A stretch of DNA of 20,005 nt from Geochorda sp036562495 (lineage in GTDB: Bacteria > Bacillota > Limnochordia > Limnochordales > Geochordaceae): positions 1 to 20,005 of the forward strand of contig DATCKA010000116.1 of NCBI GenBank assembly GCA_036562495.1, given 5' to 3'. The notes below the pieces were generated by a model, which worked only from the letters and a program-made list of their open reading frames with translations, did no database searches and had not been told where the DNA came from. The position numbers and the translations under genes were made by a program. Below, one piece after another: positions 15,891 to 20,005 of the stretch (position 1 is its first letter; each line of letters starts with the position of its first letter).

Positions 15891-16919
15891 ATGTCCACGC
15901 GCAAGGCCGCGCCCTGGATCTTGCTGGGTGTCCTGGTCGCCGCGTCGCTGCTCGGCGGGCTCGGGGTCGTCCCGGCAGCCGCCGGCTCGGCGCCCACCGT
16001 GGTGCGCCTCACCGAGGTGGTGCGCTCGGTCTTCTACGCGCCGCAGTACGTGGCCCTGGCTCTGGGCTTCTTCGAAGACGAGGGGCTGCGCATCGAGCTC
16101 TCCACGGCCCAGGGCGCCGACAAGGGCATGGCGGCGCTGTTGTCGGGCACCGTCGACATCGGCTTCTTCGGGCCGGAGGCCACCGTCTACGTCCACCAGC
16201 GCGGCGTGCCCGACCCGGTCATCGGGTTCGCGCAGCTGACGACCCGGGACGGCTCCTTCCTGATGGCCCGCCGTCCGACGCCGCAGTTCAGCTGGACCGA
16301 GCTTCGCGGCAAGACGGTCATCGGCGGGCGCAGGGGCGGCGTGCCCGAGATGGTCCTGGAGTGGATCCTGCGCCAGCACGGCCTGGAGCCGCACCGGGAC
16401 GTCACCATCGTCACCCATCTCGCCTTCGAAGCCGCGCCGGGGGCCTTCGAGGGGGGCCTGGGCGACTACATCGCGCAGTTCGAGCCGACCATGAGCGCCA
16501 TGGAGAAGCGGGGCATCGGCAAGGTCGTCGCCTCGCTGGGGGTGGACGGCGGGCCGATCACCTACACGCTCTACCACGCGCGCAAGAGCTACCTCGAGCG
16601 CAACCCGGACGTCATCCAGCGCTTCACCAACGCCATCTACCGGGGCCTGCGGTGGGTGCGGGAGCACTCGCCCGAGGAGATCGCGCAGGTCGTGGCGCCG
16701 TTCTTCCCCGGCATCGAGCATGACATCCTGATCCTGACCCTGCGCCGCTACCGCGACCAGGATACGTGGCCCGAGACGCCCGTCATCTCTCGGGAGGGCT
16801 TCGACCACCTGCTCGAGGTGATGGAGGCCGCCGGCGAACTGGCCGCTCGGGTGGAGTTCGACGCCATCATGACCAACCGCTTCGCCGAGCGGGCCGTGGA
16901 GATCGTCGAGGGACGATGA
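15891..16919 (+). CDS. NMT1/THI5-like (TauA/SsuA-type) ABC transporter substrate-binding protein
   Basis: A 342-aa periplasmic-type binding protein. Residues 1-31 are a Sec signal peptide (basic start, hydrophobic core, AAA-GS cleavage site) with no cysteine, so it is not a lipoprotein. The YAPQYVALALGFFEDEGL segment, then GADKGMAALLSGTVDIGFFGPEAT, is typical of the NMT1/THI5-like family that delivers nitrate, sulfonate, taurine or pyrimidine precursors. The ligand is not identifiable. The ATG has GGGGTAGGGG upstream, and the stop overlaps the start of the ATPase gene (ATGA at 16916-16919), so the three transporter genes are one operon. Confidence 0.9.
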   Translation: MSTRKAAPWILLGVLVAASLLGGLGVVPAAAGSAPTVVRLTEVVRSVFYAPQYVALALGFFEDEGLRIELSTAQGADKGMAALLSGTVDIGFFGPEATVYVHQRGVPDPVIGFAQLTTRDGSFLMARRPTPQFSWTELRGKTVIGGRRGGVPEMVLEWILRQHGLEPHRDVTIVTHLAFEAAPGAFEGGLGDYIAQFEPTMSAMEKRGIGKVVASLGVDGGPITYTLYHARKSYLERNPDVIQRFTNAIYRGLRWVREHSPEEIAQVVAPFFPGIEHDILILTLRRYRDQDTWPETPVISREGFDHLLEVMEAAGELAARVEFDAIMTNRFAERAVEIVEGR

Positions 16920-17704
16920 AGGGCGCAGACGTCGTCGTCCGGGACCTCTGGTTCAACTACCACACCCCGCAGGGGGAGACGCCCGCCCTGGCCGGACTCT
17001 CCCTGCGGGTCCCGGCCGGGGAGTTCGTCGGGATCGTGGGACCCAGCGGTTGCGGCAAGAGCACCCTCTTCTCCCTCATCGCCGGGCTTTTGCGCCCCGA
17101 ACGCGGCGAGGTGCTCATCGACGGCCAGCCGGTGACCGAGCCGCGGCCCGACGTGGCCTACATGCTGCAGCAAGACTGTCTGCTCGAGTGGCGCACCGTC
17201 CTCGACAACGCGCTGCTGGGACTGGAGGTGCGGGGCATGCGCACCCGTGAGCGGGTGGCGCGAGTGCGGGAGCTATTGGCCCGCTCGGGGCTGGCCGGCT
17301 TCGAGCACCGCTTCCCGCGGGAGCTGTCGGGCGGGATGCGCCAGCGCACGGCCCTGGTGCGCACCCTCGCGCTGGAGCCGCGGGTGGTGCTGCTCGACGA
17401 GCCCTTCTCGGCGGTCGACGCTCAGACCCGGCTGCTCCTGGAGGAGGAGGTCGGGCTGGCCCTGCGGGAGCGGCAGGCGACGGTGCTGCTGGTCACCCAC
17501 GACATCGGCGAGGCGGTGGCCATGTGCGATCGGGTGGTCGTCTTGACCCATCGCCCGGCTCGCGTCAAGCGCGAGTACCGCATCGCCCTGGGCTCCAGCG
17601 CCGACTACTCCCCGGTCGCGGCACGCCGGTCATCCCGCTTCTCCGACTACTTCAGCGCGATATGGGCCGACCTGGAGGTGCAGGTGAAGCCTGGTGCCGC
17701 ATGA
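16916..17704 (+). CDS. ABC transporter ATPase (nitrate/sulfonate/taurine type)
   Basis: A 262-aa nucleotide-binding subunit. Walker A is GPSGCGKS (42-49), the Q-loop segment QQDCLLEWRTVLDN (85-98) is characteristic of the TauB/SsuB/ThiZ group, the signature is LSGGMRQR (137-144), Walker B is VVLLDEPF, and the H-loop is VTHD (H195). The start ATG overlaps the binding-protein stop by four bases. The gene overlaps the permease start by 11 bases, so all three subunits should be translated in a coupled way. It energises import of the ligand delivered by the binding protein. Confidence 0.95.
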   Translation: MKGADVVVRDLWFNYHTPQGETPALAGLSLRVPAGEFVGIVGPSGCGKSTLFSLIAGLLRPERGEVLIDGQPVTEPRPDVAYMLQQDCLLEWRTVLDNALLGLEVRGMRTRERVARVRELLARSGLAGFEHRFPRELSGGMRQRTALVRTLALEPRVVLLDEPFSAVDAQTRLLLEEEVGLALRERQATVLLVTHDIGEAVAMCDRVVVLTHRPARVKREYRIALGSSADYSPVAARRSSRFSDYFSAIWADLEVQVKPGAA

Positions 17705-18503
17705 GCATCCATCGCTCGCCCATCGGCGCTACCTGAGCGCCCGTCGGCGCCACCGATGGAGCGTGGCCGCCGGCCAGGTCGTGGTGCTGGTAGCCCTGCT
17801 GGCCGCCTGGCAGGCGGCGGCCGACCTGGGGTTGGTCTCCGCCTTCCTCACCAGCCGGCCGACGGCCGTCGTGCAGACCCTCGGGCGCCTTGCCGCACAG
17901 GGGCAGCTTTGGGGACACCTCGCCCATACGACGCTCGGCACCGTGGTCGGCTTCGCCGCCGGCACCGGCATCGGCGTGGCCATCGCGGCGGTGCTGTGGT
18001 GGTCGCCGTTCCTGGCGCGGGTCCTGGAGCCGTACCTGGTGGTCTTCAACGCCATCCCCAAGGTGGCGCTGGGCCCGCTCTTCATCGTCTGGCTCGGGAC
18101 CAACATCCGCGCCGTCCTGGCCATGGCGATCGCCATCACGGTGGTCATCGCCGTGGTGGTGGTCTTCGCCGCCTTCCAGGAGACGGACCGGGCCCGACTG
18201 ACCCTGCTGCGGGCCCTGGGGGCCAGTCGGTGGCAGCAGTTTCGCCTGGTGGTGGTGCCGGCCTCGGTGCCGGCCGTCATGGCGGCGCTCAAGGCCAATG
18301 TGGGGCTGGCTCTGGTAGGGGCGGTGACGGGCGAGTTCCTGGCGGGGGGCAGAGGGCTCGGCTACCTCATCGTCTACGGCGGCCAGGTCTTCGACATGAA
18401 CCTGGTGATGGCCAGCCTCACGCTGCTGGTGGTGCTGTCGACCGCCCTCTACGGGGCCGTCTCGCTGGTGGAGAGGGCCGTGCGGCGGCGATTCGCCGGG
18501 TAG
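17694..18503 (+). CDS. ABC transporter permease (nitrate/sulfonate/taurine type)
   Basis: A 269-aa inner-membrane subunit with about six hydrophobic segments from residue about 24 to the C-terminus. The cytoplasmic EAA-like loop is LRALGASRWQQFRLVVVPASVP, the contact site for the ATPase. The N-terminus is short and basic (RRYLSARRRHRW). The GTG at 17694 overlaps the ATPase stop. The stop at 18501 lies inside the oppositely oriented ClC gene, giving a 55-base convergent overlap. It should form the membrane channel of the importer with two copies of the ATPase. Confidence 0.94.
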   Translation: MPHEHPSLAHRRYLSARRRHRWSVAAGQVVVLVALLAAWQAAADLGLVSAFLTSRPTAVVQTLGRLAAQGQLWGHLAHTTLGTVVGFAAGTGIGVAIAAVLWWSPFLARVLEPYLVVFNAIPKVALGPLFIVWLGTNIRAVLAMAIAITVVIAVVVVFAAFQETDRARLTLLRALGASRWQQFRLVVVPASVPAVMAALKANVGLALVGAVTGEFLAGGRGLGYLIVYGGQVFDMNLVMASLTLLVVLSTALYGAVSLVERAVRRRFAG

Positions 18504-20005
18504 AGGGATGGCGACGGGTCGCCCGCCAGCCAGGCCGCGAGGGCGTCGGCTCGCTCGGCCGGCACGGCAAAGACCAGCACCCGATCGCCAGGCTGCAGGG
18601 TCGTGTCACCGTGCGGCACCAGTACCTCCGAGCCTCGCCGCACGGTGACCAGCACGCATTCAGACGGCAACCGCAGCTGCGCGAGGGCATGGCCGGCCAC
18701 GGGCGACTGCTCCGTCAGGACCGCCTCCCGAAAGGCGCCCTGGTCGCCATGGGCGTCCCGCAGGAAGTCGATGCGGATGGCCACCTCGGAGGTGTGCATC
18801 GTGTACGTGTGATAGGCCCGCAGCACGTCGGAGCGACGCAGCCGCCCGATCACCCGCCGCGGATCGTCGCGTGCCACCACGGGGAGCATGGCGAAGTCGT
18901 AGACCCCGAAGCGGCGCATGGCCCGCTCGAGGGTGTCGTCGGGGTAGACGGTCACGACGCTGGTGCGGGCAATGGCCTCGACGGGCAGGTCGCTGCTGGA
19001 GGCGCCGGGCACGGTCCGCAGGTCGGACAACGAGACCACACCCACCAGGCGACCGTCGTCGTCGACCACGATCAACGGCTCGTGATCCTCTTGCACAAGG
19101 CGCCGGTAGGCCTCCCGCACGGGAGCCTCCCGGTGGATGGAAGCGCCCGGGCCTGTCATGGCCGCCCGCACCGTGATCCGCTCCGTGGGGCGCACCTCGG
19201 CCCCGCGGACGATGACGATGCCCCGCCGGCTCAGTCGCACCGTGTACATGGAGTCCCGGCTCAGGGAGCCGTGCACCAGGTAACTGATGGCGCAGGCGCC
19301 CATCACCCCCATGGTGAGGCCCCAGTCACCGGTCATCTCCAGGATGATGGTGATGGCCGTCAGCGGAGCCTGCGCCGCCGCTGCGAAGATCGCCCCCATG
19401 CCGATGACAGCGTAGGGCTCCCCATCCATCACGAGGGTCGGGGCCCAGCGTTGCAGCACCCCGCCGAACAGGCCGCCCAGCATGGTACCCAGGAAGAGGG
19501 ACGGTGCGAAGACCCCGCCCGATCCCCCCGCCCCGATGGTGATCAGGGTCGCCACGTACTTGGCCACCAGCAGGGCGCCCATCGTCGCCAGCGGCAGGCG
19601 CCCCACGACCGCCTGCTCCATCGTCTCGTGGCCGACTCGCAACACCTGGGGCCACACCAGGCCGATGGCGCCCACCGCCACCCCGCCCAGGGCCGCCTTG
19701 AGCCAGAAGGGCGCCCTCCATCTCTCCGAGAGGGTCTCGACCCGCTCCAGGCCCCGGCTGTACGCTAACCCGGCCAGCCCTGCGACGAGCCCGAGGACCA
19801 GCACGGGCAACAGCTGCGCGGGGTGGTGGAGGACGTAGGGTGGGGCAGGCAGGACGAGCTCGTCGCCCGTCAGCGCTCGGAAGGTCACGCTACCCGAAAC
19901 CGCCGCCAGCAGCACCGGCACCACCGCTCCCATCGCGTAGCTTCCCAGCACCACCTCGAGCCCGAAGAAGGCTCCGGCGATGGGAGCCTGGAAGAGGGCG
20001 GCCAC
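18449..20005 (-). CDS. ClC-family chloride channel/antiporter with CBS and TrkA-C domains, 5' partial
   Basis: The reading frame runs off the right edge; the GTG at the edge is an internal codon, because AALFQAPIAGAFFGLE matches the mid-protein ClC segment AAAFNAPIAG, so the N-terminal third, including the GxEGP-type gating glutamate, is missing. The visible part has AGGSGGVFAPSLFLGTMLGG (the GxFxP anion-site motif) and MGAIFAAAAQAPLTAITIILEMTG. Two CBS domains lie at about residues 276-395 (LIVVDDDGRLVGVVSLSDL), followed by a TrkA-C-like domain (PSECVLVTVRRGSEVLVPHGD to about 490). The CBS pair probably senses adenine nucleotides. Whether it is a channel or a proton antiporter cannot be decided without the missing part. 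Confidence 0.93.
   Translation of the reverse strand: MAALFQAPIAGAFFGLEVVLGSYAMGAVVPVLLAAVSGSVTFRALTGDELVLPAPPYVLHHPAQLLPVLVLGLVAGLAGLAYSRGLERVETLSERWRAPFWLKAALGGVAVGAIGLVWPQVLRVGHETMEQAVVGRLPLATMGALLVAKYVATLITIGAGGSGGVFAPSLFLGTMLGGLFGGVLQRWAPTLVMDGEPYAVIGMGAIFAAAAQAPLTAITIILEMTGDWGLTMGVMGACAISYLVHGSLSRDSMYTVRLSRRGIVIVRGAEVRPTERITVRAAMTGPGASIHREAPVREAYRRLVQEDHEPLIVVDDDGRLVGVVSLSDLRTVPGASSSDLPVEAIARTSVVTVYPDDTLERAMRRFGVYDFAMLPVVARDDPRRVIGRLRRSDVLRAYHTYTMHTSEVAIRIDFLRDAHGDQGAFREAVLTEQSPVAGHALAQLRLPSECVLVTVRRGSEVLVPHGDTTLQPGDRVLVFAVPAERADALAAWLAGDPSPSLYPANRRRTALSTSETAP

Noticed and set aside
17756..19768. A 670-codon plus-strand frame spanning permease and ClC genes
   Set aside because: It runs through two well-supported genes in the wrong frame or strand and has Gly/Arg/His-rich shadow composition.
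20003..20005. GTG at the right edge as the ClC start
   Set aside because: The residues after it belong to the middle of ClC proteins, so it is an internal valine codon of a truncated gene.

Overview
The window is high-GC bacterial chromosome, densely packed, with many GTG starts, overlapping stop/start codons and only short gaps (none longer than about 190 bases). A class II (B12-dependent) ribonucleotide reductase, a DUF1256/YyaC-like protein and Shine-Dalgarno-rich starts suggest a deep-branching, high-GC Firmicutes-type lineage (Limnochordia, Symbiobacteriia or Thermaerobacter-like). This placement is inferred from gene content only. No mobile element, CRISPR array, rRNA or tRNA was seen.

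Left part (1-10,739, all minus strand). Read in transcription order from about 10.7 kb downwards: a HAD phosphatase, a SirB1/transglutaminase-like protein, a YjjX-type inosine/xanthosine triphosphatase, a DUF1256-like protein, a small SCP2 protein, a patatin-like phospholipase, a membrane-embedded M28 peptidase, and an ABC-2 exporter (ATPase plus permease). Several of these genes overlap or sit within about 25 bases of one another, so this looks like one housekeeping or lipid/peptide-processing transcription unit. After a 144-base gap, nrdJ starts from its own promoter. That promoter has a TATAAT -10 box and two NrdR-like boxes whose centres are 31 bp apart, the spacing expected for NrdR repression. 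A strong inverted repeat follows nrdJ, and then the first 32 codons of an unidentified gene run off the left edge.

Middle (10.9-14.4 kb). A small orphan holin-like membrane protein on the plus strand converges on acetoacetyl-CoA synthetase (aacS, minus). Upstream of aacS on the same strand is an NAD-dependent epimerase/dehydratase of the HpnA/dihydroflavonol-reductase type.

Right part (14.5-18.5 kb, plus strand). A radical SAM/SPASM protein resembling the TIGR04053 family is followed by a 103-base leader and then a three-gene NMT1/TauABC-type importer (binding protein, ATPase, permease) with overlapping junctions. The leader can fold into a 13-bp hairpin and into a long-range helix that covers the ribosome binding site of the binding-protein gene, so it is a candidate cis-regulatory RNA. 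The binding protein has a signal peptide but no lipobox cysteine. A ClC-type chloride channel/antiporter fused to CBS and TrkA-C domains (minus strand, 5' end cut by the window) converges on the permease and overlaps its 3' end by 55 bases.

The most promising items are the leader RNA with its uncharacterised radical SAM/importer locus, the NrdR-box promoter, and the membrane peptidase/exporter/lipase cluster.
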